The notes beneath the pieces were generated by a model. That model was not told the origin of the DNA. It worked only from the letters and a program-made list of their open reading frames with translations, and did no database searches. Below, piece after piece: positions 63,500-64,000 of a stretch of DNA of 64,000 nucleotides. The translations under genes and the position numbers were made by a program. Position 1 is the stretch's first letter, and every line of letters begins with the position of its first letter. Origin of the DNA: Melastoma dodecandrum (taxonomy: Eukaryota > Streptophyta > Magnoliopsida > Myrtales > Melastomataceae); contig JARUPY010000090.1 of assembly GCA_029817715.1 (NCBI GenBank), positions 1,240,001-1,304,000 on the forward strand, read 5' to 3'.

Positions 63500-64000
63500 A
63501 TGCGCGCCTTCCATTCCGCAAGCTTGTCATTCGCCTATGGGTCGCCTCCCGGCAGTTTCCCCGCGCCTTTCGTCGCGGCCCCGCGGCGCCGAAGCGAGGA
63601 AGTCCGCGAGGGGACGCCGCTGACGGCCCCGCCGACGCGGGCTTCGACGCCCGAAGATCCCCTTCGGGTGCAGGTCTTCAGCGACCTTCACGCCGACGTA
63701 GCGTCCAGTGTCGAACCGTTCCTCGCTGCGGATGTCGACGCGGTCGTGGTCGCCGGCGACACATGCCGCGACCCGGCGGCGGGGTTCAGGATCCTGAGGA
63801 GGCTCGTCCCGCCGCCGACCCCATTGATCGTCGTGGCCGGCAACCATGAACATTATCGCGCCCTATACGGCGCGACGCTCGACGCCGCCCGACGCGCGGC
63901 TCCCAAGCACGGCGTGACCTTTCTCGAGGACGGCGAGGCGGAGGTCGCGGGCGTCAGGTTCTTGGGCGCTACGCTCTGGACCGACTATGCGCTCGGCGGC
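63500..64000 (+). CDS. Metallophosphoesterase (3' end cut by window)
   Basis: 167 residues are visible from the ATG at 63500, which has GGGAGGAGA upstream. A ~55-residue Pro/Arg-rich N-terminus precedes the calcineurin-like core: VQVFSDLHADVASS (D-x-H), VVVAGDTCRDP (GD), LIVVAGNHEHYRALYG (GNHE). These give a two-metal phosphoesterase site. The start is in a GC-rich context; a later start is possible. Substrate and C-terminus are not visible. Confidence 0.87.
   Translation, partial: MRAFHSASLSFAYGSPPGSFPAPFVAAPRRRSEEVREGTPLTAPPTRASTPEDPLRVQVFSDLHADVASSVEPFLAADVDAVVVAGDTCRDPAAGFRILRRLVPPPTPLIVVAGNHEHYRALYGATLDAARRAAPKHGVTFLEDGEAEVAGVRFLGATLWTDYALGG

Overview
The window is high-GC, densely coded chromosomal DNA from an alphaproteobacterium, most likely an obligately aerobic member of the Hyphomicrobiales (Rhizobiales). 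This rests on gene content: aerobic cobaltochelatase cobS/cobT beside bolA and a J-domain gene, seven-iron ferredoxin fdxA near carD, a ScfR/RamB-type regulator divergent from a ~534-aa isocitrate lyase, purA, rpoH, HWE/CHASE3 signalling kinases and a PHA-granule protein. No rRNA, tRNA, CRISPR array or integrase was recognised.

Layout. 1-10 kb: gluconolactonase (cut by the window edge), DoxX, a PAS protein, a ClpP-fold membrane protein, gpmA, dapB, an aldo/keto reductase divergent from its LysR neighbour, and a three-gene signalling operon (CHASE3 kinase, receiver, receiver-HWE kinase). 10-18 kb: a CarD regulator with a very long histone-H1-like tail, fdxA, an S4 protein, a CelD-like acetyltransferase, a COG0523 metallochaperone and two tandem DD-carboxypeptidases with basic tails. 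18-24 kb: bolA, J-domain protein, cobS - DUF29 - cobT. 24-28 kb: an orphan VgrG co-transcribed with two DUF805 membrane proteins, then rpoH. 28-38 kb: envelope and stress genes (M48 protease, SNase-fold protein, lytic transglycosylase, patatin), Mop, LhgO-like oxidase, grpE, alkB, MaoC. 38-46 kb: ScfR/aceA, NnrU, purA and a TonB-like proline-rich membrane protein. 46-49 kb: cupin protein, one AT-rich orphan gene, a BASS transporter with a divergent LysR gene.

49.3-64 kb is accessory DNA. A small operon (72-aa protein, 65-aa protein, ImmA/IrrE protease) has been cut off from its upstream DNA by a compact Tn7-family transposon of about 6.8 kb (50592-57366). The element encodes TnsA, TnsB, TnsC and TniQ on the minus strand, has inverted-repeat ends beginning TGTCAGCT and a near-perfect 5-bp target duplication, and carries no CRISPR-Cas genes. 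Between tnsA and the tnsA-proximal end lie a 118-aa protein gene and a plus-strand structured RNA (about 56905-57187) with GNRA/UUCG hairpins and a very strong intrinsic terminator. The RNA in that position is the most unusual thing in the window. Beyond the element are an HNH endonuclease gene, a dinB-uvrD/rep operon, a small putative regulator and a metallophosphoesterase running off the edge.

Three genes (lytic transglycosylase, ImmA/IrrE, TniQ) show apparent single frameshifts at short repeats or homopolymers. These could be real decay or assembly errors. All functional calls come from reading motifs by eye; no search was run.
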